Origin: Microbispora hainanensis
Lineage (GTDB): Bacteria; Actinomycetota; Actinomycetes; Streptosporangiales; Streptosporangiaceae
Reading direction: 5' to 3'
DNA length: 64,000 nucleotides
Assembly: GCF_036186745.1 (NCBI RefSeq)
Contig: NZ_CP108086.1
Location: forward strand, 7,936,001 to 8,000,000
A program made the translations under genes and the position numbers. Shown here piece after piece: positions 25,803 through 33,975 of the stretch (its first letter is position 1; every line of letters begins with the position of its first letter). The notes beneath the pieces are model-generated. The model ran no database searches. It saw only the letters and a list, made by a program, of their open reading frames with translations, and was not told where the DNA came from.

Positions 25803-25808
25803 ACCCTA
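25803..25808 (-). promoter_or_regulatory. -10 box of the small gene-glmS operon
   Basis: TAGGGT on the minus strand lies 8 nt before GTG 25794. Confidence 0.4.
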
Positions 25809-25834
25809 ACGCAGCGCCGATACCGACTAACAAG

Positions 25835-25860
25835 GATCCTGCCCGTTTTCGGGCAGGATC
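25835..25860. terminator. strong hairpin after the methyltransferase gene
   Basis: A perfect 11-bp stem GATCCTGCCCG (25835-25845) with TTTT loop and its complement to 25860. It would end the methyltransferase transcript and insulate the glmS promoter. Confidence 0.8.
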
Positions 25861-25941
25861 AGCTCCGCGAAGGCTCCAAACGGCGCCATGACAGCCCCTC
25901 GTTGCGGTCAGGGCAGTGTCCGCGAGGCCGCCCGCCGGGAT

Positions 25942-26580
25942 TCAGCTCCTGCGCAGCAGCAGGCGGCCCTGGCGGAACCGCTCGCCGTCGAGAGGCTCGC
26001 GCAGCATCCGTGCCACCTCGGCGAAGCCCGCCTCGCGCGCCGGCTCGGCGAGGCCGTCGATCGGCCAGCGGTACGCCGGCGCCGCCTTGTGGTCGAACTC
26101 CGTCACCGGATCGCCCTCGGATTCGAAGAACCCGAGCAGGAGGTGGCCGCCGGGGGCCAGCACACGGCGGAACTCGGCGAAGTACGGCGGCAGCTCCCGC
26201 GGCGGGGTGTGGATGACCGAGTACCACGACAGGATGCCGCGCAGCTCGCCGTCGGCGAGGTCGAGCGCGTGCATGGAACCGACCTCGAAGCGCAGCCCGG
26301 GGTGCGCCGCACGGGCGAGCTCGATCATCCGGGGTGACAGGTCGATGCCGAAGGCGTCCAGCCCCAGACTCCGAAGGTGCGCCGTCACATAACCGGGGCC
26401 GCAGCCGAGTTCGGCGACGGGCCCTGCCCCGTCGGTCCGTACGAGCTCGGCGAACGCGGCCAGCGCCGCGCGGTCCAGCGGCAGGCGGTCGAGCGAGTCC
26501 CGGAAGAGATCGGCGTAGAGGTCGGCGACGGAGTCGTACGCCTGGGCCGTCGCGGTGAGATAGGGGGCGGATTCGGTCAT
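25942..26580 (-). CDS. class I SAM-dependent methyltransferase
   Basis: 212 aa. Motif I is VAELGCGPGYVTAHL (SAM glycine loop), followed by an acidic residue in AFGIDLSPRMIELA, then LRGILSWYSVIHTP (motif IV-like) and LAPGGHLLLGFFES. It resembles small-molecule or ubiquinone/menaquinone-type methyltransferases; the acceptor is unknown. TAGAGT lies 8 nt before the ATG, so it seems to have its own leaderless promoter although it follows the PfpI gene on the same strand. Confidence 0.88.
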   Translation of the reverse strand: MTESAPYLTATAQAYDSVADLYADLFRDSLDRLPLDRAALAAFAELVRTDGAGPVAELGCGPGYVTAHLRSLGLDAFGIDLSPRMIELARAAHPGLRFEVGSMHALDLADGELRGILSWYSVIHTPPRELPPYFAEFRRVLAPGGHLLLGFFESEGDPVTEFDHKAAPAYRWPIDGLAEPAREAGFAEVARMLREPLDGERFRQGRLLLRRS

Positions 26581-26588
26581 GGCGGGTG

Positions 26589-26594
26589 ACTCTA
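26589..26594 (-). promoter_or_regulatory. -10 box of the methyltransferase gene
   Basis: TAGAGT on the minus strand, 8 nt before ATG 26580. Confidence 0.45.
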
Positions 26595-26653
26595 GTGCCT
26601 CGGCTCACCCCGCGCGGACCTCCGGACGCGCGGCGTGCGCGGCGCGGGCGATC

Positions 26654-26681
26654 GGGGGCGGACCCGGGAAGAACCGCCCCC
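26654..26681. terminator. hairpin after the PfpI gene
   Basis: GGGGGCGG (26654-26661) pairs with CCGCCCCC (26674-26681), 12-nt loop, 18 bp past the PfpI stop. Confidence 0.6.
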
Positions 26682-26699
26682 GCAGGCCGGCGCGGGCGG

Positions 26700-27263
26700 T
26701 CAGGCCGCCGGGGCGGCGGCGCGCAGCACCTTCATGAACTCACGCATCCACGCCGGGTGGTCCGGCCAGGCCCGCCCGGTCACGAGGTTCCGGTCGACGT
26801 GCGCCTCGCTGTCGACCCACGTGCCGCCGCCGTTCTCGACGTCGGTCGCGCAGGCGGGGTACGCGCTGCTCTCGCGGCCCTTCAGCACCCCGGCGGCGGC
26901 GAGCACCAGCGGCCCGTGACAGAGCGCGGCGATCGGCTTTCCGGCGTCCGCGAAGTGGCGGACGATCTCCTGGACGTCCCGGTCGCCGCGGATGTACTCG
27001 GGGGCCCGGCCGCCGGGGATCACCAGCGCGGCGTACTCGTCCGGGTTCACGTCGGAGAAGGCGACGTCGGCCGCCCAGGTGTGGCCCGGCTTCTCGGTGT
27101 AGGTGTCGAAGCCGTCCACGAAGTCGTGCACCACGAACTGCAGCTTCTTCGCGGACGGCGCCGCGATGCGCGCCTCGTAGCCCTCCTCCAGAAGCCGCTG
27201 GTACGGGTACATCACCTCGAGGTCCTCGGCCGCGTCACCGGTGATGATCAGCACCTTCGCCAT
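26700..27263 (-). CDS. DJ-1/PfpI family protein
   Basis: 187 aa. The class I glutamine-amidotransferase-like fold has the nucleophile elbow IAALCHGPLVLAAAGVL (Cys) and the Glu of YPYQRLLEEGYEARIAAP. AALVIPGGRAPEYIRGD precedes the active site. Family members are intracellular proteases, glyoxalase III or deglycase-like stress proteins. GAGGGGG lies 8 nt before ATG 27263. Not clearly linked to its neighbours. Confidence 0.9.
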   Translation of the reverse strand: MAKVLIITGDAAEDLEVMYPYQRLLEEGYEARIAAPSAKKLQFVVHDFVDGFDTYTEKPGHTWAADVAFSDVNPDEYAALVIPGGRAPEYIRGDRDVQEIVRHFADAGKPIAALCHGPLVLAAAGVLKGRESSAYPACATDVENGGGTWVDSEAHVDRNLVTGRAWPDHPAWMREFMKVLRAAAPAA

Positions 27264-27406
27264 GGCGTAACCCCCTCGTGCGTACGGTTGCCGCCTCATC
27301 GTGCGCACGGCCTCGCCCGCGGGTCAACGTCTCGGCTTCCTTCGGTCACGTGCCGCGTGGGCGCCGGGATTGAGGCCAGTTGGCACCGGCACCCTCCGGG
27401 ATCCGC

Positions 27407-27412
27407 TAGAGT
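27407..27412 (+). promoter_or_regulatory. probable -10 box for the tRNA pair
   Basis: TAGAGT about 38 bp before tRNA-Gly; the -35 is weak (a TTGGCA lies 21 bp upstream, too far). Confidence 0.35.
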
Positions 27413-27449
27413 TATTCCTGCGTCGCCGGGAAAAACCCGAGCGATCGCT

Positions 27450-27521
27450 GCGGAAGTGGCTCAGTGGTAGAGCATCACCTTGCCAAGGTGAGGGTCGCGG
27501 GTTCGAATCCCGTCTTCCGCT
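27450..27521 (+). tRNA. tRNA-Gly (GCC)
   Basis: Acceptor stem GCGGAAG/CTTCCGC, anticodon stem TCACC/GGTGA with loop TTGCCAA (anticodon GCC), and T-arm with GGTTCGAATCC. Discriminator T; CCA not encoded. It reads GGC/GGU glycine codons. Confidence 0.97.
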
Positions 27522-27546
27522 CGGAGCCCGGACGAGATCCGGGCAC

Positions 27547-27621
27547 GGACGATTAGCTCAGCGGGAGAGCGCTTCCCTGACACGGAAGAGGTCACTGGTT
27601 CAATCCCAGTATCGTCCACCA
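27547..27621 (+). tRNA. tRNA-Val (GAC)
   Basis: Acceptor stem GGACGAT/ATCGTCC, anticodon stem CTTCC/GGAAG with loop CTGACAC (anticodon GAC), T-arm GGTTCAATCC, and discriminator A at 27618 followed by an encoded CCA. It lies 25 bp after tRNA-Gly and shares its transcript. Confidence 0.97.
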
Positions 27622-27633
27622 CATCCCGTCAAA

Positions 27634-27665
27634 GGCCGGGCCGCTTTCGCGGCTCGGCTTTTTGC
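27634..27665 (+). terminator. intrinsic terminator after the tRNA operon
   Basis: GCCGGGCCGC, TTTC loop, GCGGCTCGGC followed by TTTTT: a classical hairpin with U-tract, one mismatch in the stem. Confidence 0.85.
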
Positions 27666-27834
27666 GTTCGTTCCCGTCGCCGCGCGGCCCCAGCGGGTGG
27701 GCCCGATGCACGCGCCGGATGCCGATCCGCCCGGACGGCGACATCGCCTCTGCGCACATGAACGAGGCGGACACCCAAGGCTCCATCCGGCGCTCACGAC
27801 GCGGTTCGGCTGAGGTCCGGCCGTCCGGCGAGTT

Positions 27835-27893
27835 GTAGACGTCGGCGTTCACTACTTCTTACAGTGAGCGTAGTAGACGTCCACGTTCACTAT
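27835..27893. promoter_or_regulatory. duplicated operator upstream of the DHA2 exporter
   Basis: Two direct copies of GTAGACGTC..CGTTCACTA (27835-27855 and 27873-27893) start 38 bp apart. A half-related AGTGAGCGTAGTAG lies between. Each copy is an imperfect palindrome (GTGAACG..CGTCTAC). The TetR protein encoded 3' of the exporter is the likely ligand. The rest of 27666-27834 holds no gene. Confidence 0.6.
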
Positions 27894-27936
27894 CGGTGGG
27901 TCCCAACGACCGCCCCGCCGCTCCCTGGAGCCCGCT

Positions 27937-29400
27937 TTGCCGACCCCCACGACCGACACGCGGTCCACCCGCCCGGCCCGGCACCGGCCCGGCCTCGTAC
28001 TCACCGCCCTGCTGTTCTGCCAGCTCATGCTGGTCCTCGACGTCACCGTCGTGAACATCGCGCTCCCCCAGATCCACGACACGCTCGGCTTCACCTCCGA
28101 GGGCCTGGCCTGGGTGCTCAACGCCTACACCGTCACCTTCGGCGGGTTGCTCCTGCTCGGCGGGCGGGCGGGGGACATCGTCGGCCGCCGCCGGGTCTTC
28201 GTCACCGGCGTCGCGTTGTTCGGCGTGGCCTCGCTGGTCGGCGGGCTCGCCCCGGCCCCGGGCTGGCTGCTCGGGGCGCGGGCCGTCCAGGGGCTGGGGG
28301 CGGCGCTCGCCTCGCCGTCCGCGCTCGCGCTCATCTCGACCAACTTCGCCGAAGGGCCCGAACGCACCCGCGCCCTCGGGTTGTGGGGAGCGGTTTCCGG
28401 CTCGGCGGCCACGCTCGGGCTCATCGTCGGCGGCGTCCTCACCCACGTGGCCTCCTGGCGTTGGGTCCTTTTCATCAACGTGCCCATCACCGTCGCCGTG
28501 CTCGTCCTCACACCGCTGTTCGTCCGCGAGGCCGAGCGGTCGCCCGGCAGGTTCGACCTCCCCGGTGCACTCACCTCCACGACCGGCATGGGCGCCCTGG
28601 CCTTCGGGCTGATCAACGCGGCCTCGGCCGGCTGGGGCGACCGGGTCACTTCGATCGCGATCGGCGTGGCCGTGGTGTCGCTGGCGCTGTTCGCGCTGGC
28701 CGAGTCCCGCGCCCCCCAGCCGATCACCCCGCTCCACCTGCTGCGCGACCCGCTGCGGCTCCGTTCGTACGCGGCGATGCTGGTGGTCGGCGCGAGCATG
28801 GGCGGGATGTTCTACTTCCTCACCCAGTTCCTGCAGGAGGTGCTCGGATTCGGCCCGCTCCAGGCGGGTCTCGCGTTCCTGCCCGTCTCGCTCGTCCTGG
28901 TCGTGTCGGCGCAGCGCACCGCGGCGCTGCTGCCGAAGACCGGACCGGCGATCCCGACCGCCATCGGGGCGCTCGCGGTCACGGCCGGGCTGCTCTGGCT
29001 CGGCCGGCTCGACGAGACCAGCGGCTACTTCCCCGGGGTCGCCGTTCCGCTGGTGCTGTTCGGCATCGGCGCGGGCCTCATCTACGTTCCCTCGACCGTC
29101 GGCGCGACGGCGCGGGTGGCCGCGACCGAGTCGGGCGCCGCCTCGGGCATGCTCAACACCACCTCCCAGCTCGGCACGGCACTCGGCCTGGCCGCGCTCG
29201 TCACCGTCGCGGGCACAGCGGCACGCCACGCCGCCGCCCATCCCGTGGCCGGCCTGTCCGCGCAGGCCCAGGCGCAGCACGCGGCCACCTACGGCTTCAC
29301 TCGCGCGTTCCTGGCGGCGGCGATGCTCGGCGTCGTGCTGCTCGTCATCAGCCTCATCGGCGGCTTCAGGCCGGTCCGGCCTACTGACCGTGCCTACTGA
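27937..29400 (+). CDS. MFS drug exporter, DHA2 (EmrB/QacA) family
   Basis: 487 aa with 14 predicted membrane segments. Motifs are FCQLMLVLDVTVVNIALPQI (DHA2 motif D1), GGRAGDIVGRRRVF (motif A) and LGLWGAVSGSAATLGLIVGGVL (motif C, antiporter). It would expel hydrophobic drugs using the proton gradient. TTG 27937 is chosen because TGGAG (27926-27930) lies 6 nt upstream. Its promoter carries the duplicated operator, and a TetR gene lies convergent 20 bp beyond its stop. Confidence 0.92.
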   Translation: MPTPTTDTRSTRPARHRPGLVLTALLFCQLMLVLDVTVVNIALPQIHDTLGFTSEGLAWVLNAYTVTFGGLLLLGGRAGDIVGRRRVFVTGVALFGVASLVGGLAPAPGWLLGARAVQGLGAALASPSALALISTNFAEGPERTRALGLWGAVSGSAATLGLIVGGVLTHVASWRWVLFINVPITVAVLVLTPLFVREAERSPGRFDLPGALTSTTGMGALAFGLINAASAGWGDRVTSIAIGVAVVSLALFALAESRAPQPITPLHLLRDPLRLRSYAAMLVVGASMGGMFYFLTQFLQEVLGFGPLQAGLAFLPVSLVLVVSAQRTAALLPKTGPAIPTAIGALAVTAGLLWLGRLDETSGYFPGVAVPLVLFGIGAGLIYVPSTVGATARVAATESGAASGMLNTTSQLGTALGLAALVTVAGTAARHAAAHPVAGLSAQAQAQHAATYGFTRAFLAAAMLGVVLLVISLIGGFRPVRPTDRAY

Positions 29401-29428
29401 CCCGGCCTACCGACCCGGCCTACTGACC
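29380..29428. repeat. 13-bp tandem repeat across two convergent stop codons
   Basis: CCTACTGACC recurs at 29380, 29393, 29406 (one change) and 29419, period 13. The exporter TGA lies in unit 2 and the TetR TAG in unit 4. Confidence 0.9.
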
Positions 29429-30058
29429 AGGGGCGTCGCCGCCCCTGACGCCGGTTGCCGCCGTCAGGGGCAGCAGGACGCGGTCGACGACCGAGACGAC
29501 CAGGTCTTCGGGGATGGCGGTGCCCTCGGTGAGGATGTGGTCGGCGAGCAGGGCCGGGCCGGCCGCGGCCACCAGCGGATCGGCCGCCTCGGACGCCACC
29601 TCGCCTCTGGCCGCCCCCTGCCGCAGGACTTCGGCGATCAGTTCCTTGCAGGGCCGCAGGACCCGCTGGTCGAACAGCTTGCGGCAGTCGCCGTCGCCCT
29701 CCACGGCCATCGCGTGGAACGCGCCGGCCCGGGTCGCGTCGGCGGCGCGCCGGATGCACGACAGCAGCGCGATCAGGTCGTCGCGGACGTGCCCGGTCAG
29801 CTCGACGTCGTACGGCGACGGCAGCACGCTGCTGAGCGCGTCGAGCACGAGCTCCTTCTTGTTGCCCCAGCGGCGGTAGAGCGCCGCCTTGCCCGTGTGG
29901 GCCGCGAGCGCGACGCTGTCCATGGTCATCCGGGCGAAGCCGACCTCGCTCAGCTCGGCGAAGACCGCGTCGAAGATGGCCCGCTGCAACTCCGCTCCGT
30001 GCCGGCGCTGGCCTCCGCCGGCATGGCCGGACTGGTCACGAACGGCGACCCCGCCCAT
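29420..30058 (-). CDS. TetR family regulator
   Basis: 212 aa. N-terminal helix-turn-helix: IFDAVFAELSEVGFARMTMDSVALAAHTGKAALYRRWGNKKELV. The C-terminal part matches the TetR_C ligand domain common beside MFS exporters, suggesting it represses the DHA2 gene. The gene is convergent with its presumed target, so it has its own promoter. GGGAGGG lies 6 nt before ATG 30058. Confidence 0.9.
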   Translation of the reverse strand: MGGVAVRDQSGHAGGGQRRHGAELQRAIFDAVFAELSEVGFARMTMDSVALAAHTGKAALYRRWGNKKELVLDALSSVLPSPYDVELTGHVRDDLIALLSCIRRAADATRAGAFHAMAVEGDGDCRKLFDQRVLRPCKELIAEVLRQGAARGEVASEAADPLVAAAGPALLADHILTEGTAIPEDLVVSVVDRVLLPLTAATGVRGGDAPGQ

Positions 30059-30387
30059 CTCGGCCCTCCCGTGAAGTCGGCCCCCATCCTACGCCGCGCC
30101 GGAAAAGCGGTTTCGCGGTCCGATCTCGCCCGTGGAAGCCTGGATCCGCGGCGGCGCCGGCCGCTGACACGCGGCCGGCGCCGCCGAGGAATCGCGGCAC
30201 GGCGCTCGCCATTTCCGGCGAAGCATTCCCGCCGCCACCGGCGCGCCCCCGCCAAGAGCACCGGTATCCCGATGGGCACGGCGGATCCCTGCCCGTCATC
30301 GCCGCCGAGATAATCTTCTATCGATTAGTCCAGGGCGAACACAAACCATTTAACCGGAAATAGTCCGATGCTTGTCTAGATTTCTTC
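30059..30387. other. gap without gene; AT-rich palindrome
   Basis: No coding signal. 30308-30395 is markedly AT-rich, with TAATC (30311-30315) and GATTA (30323-30327) as an inverted repeat. It separates two leftward genes, so it is the TetR promoter region on one side and the 3' flank of the next gene on the other. Confidence 0.6.
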
Positions 30388-31143
30388 TTAATGACGGCTT
30401 TTGTCGCCCTTTTGTGGGCTCGCGGATTGCACGACGAGAACCTGTGGCGCGGCCTGATGCATCCGGGTGCGCAGCCAGAGCAACTGGACGGCCGTCTCCG
30501 GGGCACAGTGGCGGGCGAGGCCGAGCAGCTCGTCGTCCCTGAGCCCGCGGGCGGCCTGTGCGACCACGCTCCACGACAGGTCGCACTCGGTGGCGAGGAG
30601 ATACAGCCCGTGCAGCTCGCGCAGCAGCGCGAGGCCGCCGCCGTCCCCGCGCGAGCCCGGCGTCATCCGTGGGCGGCGGGCGGTTCCGGTCTCCGCGCCC
30701 GCGGCCTCGAAATCCCCGCCGTCGATACTCGCGGCGTCGATACTCGCGGCGTCGAAAGCCCCGGCGGCGAAGCCGCCGGTATCGAACTCGCCGGTATCGA
30801 ACTCGCCCCTGCCGAAGCCACCGGCGTCGAATGAACCCGTACCGAAACCCGCGGCGTCGAACCCTGAATCGAAACCCGCGTCGAAACCACCGGTGCCGAA
30901 CGTGTCCAGCCCCGTGGGCCGCGACGGGGCGGAACCCGGATCGCGCGATTCCGCGGAGCGGTACCTGTGCAGGAAGGGCTCCAGCCGTTCGGTGTGATCG
31001 CGGCACTGCGCGGCCAGGCGCTCGCAGACGCCGCAGAGGTCGGACTCGCGGGGGTGGCCGCGCCGCAGCGCGCGGAACCCGGACGACAGCGCGTGCTGCG
31101 TGCGGGACAGCGTCTCGAGGTAGCGCGCCAGATGCTCGCTCAC
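30388..31143 (-). CDS. hypothetical protein with Gly-Phe-Asp low-complexity core
   Basis: 251 aa. A helical N-terminus (about 1-65) includes DLCGVCERLAAQCRDHTERLEPFLHRY. The middle (about 75-150) is repetitive, built on GFDxG and AASID units. A helical C-terminus has ELHGLYLLATECDLSWSVVAQAARGL. The outer parts look like one four-helix, ferritin-like bundle split by the repeat insertion. Codon use in the insert is unlike the neighbours: near-repetitive 15-bp units. It follows the molybdopterin oxidoreductase on the same strand by 115 bp. Function unknown. Confidence 0.7.
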   Translation of the reverse strand: MSEHLARYLETLSRTQHALSSGFRALRRGHPRESDLCGVCERLAAQCRDHTERLEPFLHRYRSAESRDPGSAPSRPTGLDTFGTGGFDAGFDSGFDAAGFGTGSFDAGGFGRGEFDTGEFDTGGFAAGAFDAASIDAASIDGGDFEAAGAETGTARRPRMTPGSRGDGGGLALLRELHGLYLLATECDLSWSVVAQAARGLRDDELLGLARHCAPETAVQLLWLRTRMHQAAPQVLVVQSASPQKGDKSRH

Positions 31144-31258
31144 CGCTCATCACATCCGCGGACGGCGTCCCCCCAAGCGGTGCGTGTGCCTGCAAGGGCC
31201 ATGTGTCGTCGCTTCCTTCCGGTAGGCCGACCCACCTCATCTCCGGCGATCGCGGACG

Positions 31259-33745
31259 TCAGACCTCCTCGTATCGCTCCGGCGCCTCCCCTCCACCGGC
31301 CGCGGCCGTCACCTCGGGCCGCGTGCTCGCGCCGCGGCCGAGGCGCGTGGCGGCGGCCGAGTAGAGCCCCTCCCCCACGGGGGCCTCCCCGCGCCGCCCG
31401 GCCTTCACCAGCCGGACCGCCACCGCCGTACGCAGCGGCCTGCGGGACACCGGGTCCCACGCGGTGAGCGTCAGCTCCGCCACCACGCGCGCCAGGGCCT
31501 CGTCCTGCCCGTCGAGCGGCAGCACCACGACCCCCCGGTGCACGCCGCCCGACAGGCGCGCGACGGCCTCCAGCACGCCCAGAGGCGACTCGGCCCGGAC
31601 GAGGTCGCCGTCCTCGATGCCGAGCAGCGCGGCGTCGCCGGGGTGGACCTCCAGGCACGGCCCGGCCGGGAACGGCTCGGGCCCGGCGACGGCATCGCCG
31701 CGACGGCCCGGACCGCGGCGCGGCCCCCTGCGGACGGTGAGGACCAGCGGATGCTCGTCACCGGCGACCTCGGGAGACGGCTCGAAATCCGCGGCGTGGA
31801 GGAACGCCCGTCCCCCGGGGTTCTGCGCGCGGTAGCGTTCCTCGCCCAGCTCGGCCCCCGTGGCAAGGTCGGCCCCGAACGTCTGGCAGTCCCCCGGCCT
31901 GGTGGCGAAGCGCCCCCCGGCGTACAGCCGCTCGACGCCGTGGGAGCCGGCCGGCGTGCAGGGCCACTGGACGCCCCCGGCGCGCAGCCGGTCGTAGGTG
32001 ATCCCGGTGTGGTCGCACGGACGGCCCCTGGTGCACGCCTTCCACGCCTCGAACGCCGACTCGGCGTCCGTCCAGTGCACGAGCGGCCGGCCGTCCCGGT
32101 CGCGCAGGTCCATCCGCCGCGCGTAGTCGAGCAGGATGTCGAGGTCGGCCCTGGCCTCCCCCGGCGCCTCGACCGCCTTCTCGCACAGGTGCACCGTGCG
32201 GTCGGCGCCGGTGACGGTGCCGGTCTTCTCGCCCCAGACCGCCGCGGGGAGCACCACGTCGGCCAGCCGCGCGGTCTCGGTCAGGTACGCGTCCTGGACG
32301 ACGACCAACAGGTCCTCCCTCGCGAGGATCCGGTCGAAGCCGGGGATCGTGGCGGCCGGATCGGAGGCCGTGATCCACAGCAGCCCGATCGAGCCCTCCT
32401 CGGCGTACCTGAGGATCTGGGTCGCGTGCGTGGCCGGTCCCCAGTGCGGGATGACGGCGGGATCGACGTTCCACAGGTCGGCCAGCTCGCGCACGTGCCC
32501 GGTGTCGGCCCAGTTGCGCAGCCCGGGCAGGTCCGCGGCCGAGCCCGTCACCAGCGCGTCGCATCCGGGACCGCCGAGCTGGAACAGCCCGGCCCCCGGC
32601 CGGCCGAGCATGCCGCGCAGCAGGTGGACGTTGTTGACCTGGCAGGCCGCGGCGGTCGCCTGGTTGGAGCCCAGGAACTCGGGGCCCACGGTGGACACGA
32701 GCCGTTCGGCCGCGCCCAGGATCTCGGCGGCCTGCTCGATCTGCGCGACCGGCACCGCGCAGATCTCCGCCGCCCGCTTGGCGGGGTACGCCTCGACGAT
32801 CCGCCACAGCCGTTCGAACCCCACGGTGTGCGCGGCGACGTAGGCGGCGTCGTACCAGCCGCCCGCGATCAGTTCGTGCAGCAGGCCGTTGAGGAGGGCC
32901 ACGTTGGTGCCGGGACGCACGGCGAGGTGGACGTCGGCCTCCACGGCCGCCGCCGTCCCCTCCGGGCCCACCACGATCATGGCGGGCGGCCGGGATCCGA
33001 GCCGCCGGTCGAGCATGCGCTCCCACAGCACGGGATGGGTGGCGGCGCAGTCGTGCCCCCACAGCGCGAGCGCGTCGCAGTGGTCCACGTCGGTGTACGA
33101 CCCGGGCTGGCCGTCGGTGCCGAAGCTCGCCGCGAGCGCGGCCGCGGCGGCCGCCGCGCCCCAGCGGGTGTCGCCGTCCATGTGCGGGGTGCCGATCCCC
33201 GCCTTGCCGATGACGGCGAGGGTGTAGTGCTCCTCGAGGAAGAGCCGCGTGCCGGTGTGGAAGGCGAGACGGCCCCAGCCGCCGGGCCGGGCGAGCAGTT
33301 CCCGCGACGTCGCGACGACACGCTCCATCGCGACGTCCCACGTCGTCTCCACCAGCCGCCCGTTCTCGCGTACGAGGGGGCGGGTGAGCCGGCCCGCGCG
33401 AGGCTGCCACGCCTGCCACTCCCGGGGGTCGAGCCTGCCGTGGTTGACGCGGTCGCCGGCCCGGCCGCGCACCCCCACGATCCGGCCGCCGCGCACCGCC
33501 AGGTCGAGGGCGTCGCCGTTGGAGCCCGCCGCGGACACGGCGGGCACCCACCGCTCGGCGCTCGGCTCCGCGGCGCCGTCCTCCGTCAGCACGTCCACCC
33601 GCACCGGCCAGGGGCTGCCGAGGCGGATGACCGGGGGAAGCGCGTCGCGCATGTGGCTCGGCAGGGCCGCGGCCAGCCGTTCCACCGCGTCGGGAGGTCC
33701 GTACGGCGTGCGCCGCCCCCTGGGATCGGCGATGCGGTCCAGCAC
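31259..33745 (-). CDS. molybdopterin oxidoreductase (nitrate reductase/formate dehydrogenase-like)
   Basis: 828 aa. It matches the molybdopterin oxidoreductase family of actinomycetes, starting LDRIADPRGRRTPYGP. Cofactor-binding stretches include LTRPLVRENGRLVETTWDVAM, IGKAGIGTPHMDGDTRWG, GPEFLGSNQATAAACQVNNVHLLRGMLGRPGAG and a C-terminal dinucleotide-binding domain. The N-terminal four-Cys [4Fe-4S] motif of NarB/FdhF enzymes is absent and HSNGDA is replaced by GSNGDA, so electron transfer must differ. GTG 33745 follows GGAGG by 6 nt; upstream in-frame codons lack a ribosome site. Substrate unknown. No cofactor-biosynthesis genes adjoin. Confidence 0.85.
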   Translation of the reverse strand: MLDRIADPRGRRTPYGPPDAVERLAAALPSHMRDALPPVIRLGSPWPVRVDVLTEDGAAEPSAERWVPAVSAAGSNGDALDLAVRGGRIVGVRGRAGDRVNHGRLDPREWQAWQPRAGRLTRPLVRENGRLVETTWDVAMERVVATSRELLARPGGWGRLAFHTGTRLFLEEHYTLAVIGKAGIGTPHMDGDTRWGAAAAAAALAASFGTDGQPGSYTDVDHCDALALWGHDCAATHPVLWERMLDRRLGSRPPAMIVVGPEGTAAAVEADVHLAVRPGTNVALLNGLLHELIAGGWYDAAYVAAHTVGFERLWRIVEAYPAKRAAEICAVPVAQIEQAAEILGAAERLVSTVGPEFLGSNQATAAACQVNNVHLLRGMLGRPGAGLFQLGGPGCDALVTGSAADLPGLRNWADTGHVRELADLWNVDPAVIPHWGPATHATQILRYAEEGSIGLLWITASDPAATIPGFDRILAREDLLVVVQDAYLTETARLADVVLPAAVWGEKTGTVTGADRTVHLCEKAVEAPGEARADLDILLDYARRMDLRDRDGRPLVHWTDAESAFEAWKACTRGRPCDHTGITYDRLRAGGVQWPCTPAGSHGVERLYAGGRFATRPGDCQTFGADLATGAELGEERYRAQNPGGRAFLHAADFEPSPEVAGDEHPLVLTVRRGPRRGPGRRGDAVAGPEPFPAGPCLEVHPGDAALLGIEDGDLVRAESPLGVLEAVARLSGGVHRGVVVLPLDGQDEALARVVAELTLTAWDPVSRRPLRTAVAVRLVKAGRRGEAPVGEGLYSAAATRLGRGASTRPEVTAAAGGGEAPERYEEV

Positions 33746-33975
33746 CTGGCACCTCCGCGGTGACGACGCCCGAACGAGGCGTCCCGTACCCGGTGCCGTG
33801 CACCTCTGATCCCGGAATCGCCCGAACTGACCGGTTCCTTTTCGAATACTTTCCATAGGGTGTCAATGCCGGACCTGCCCCCTGCACGGGTCCCGTGATC
33901 TGTAAAGTGCATTTACTGGATAATGTCGGCGCGGCCTGGCGGGGGGCGGCCCGCGCGTTCGCGTGTGGGGTGCGA

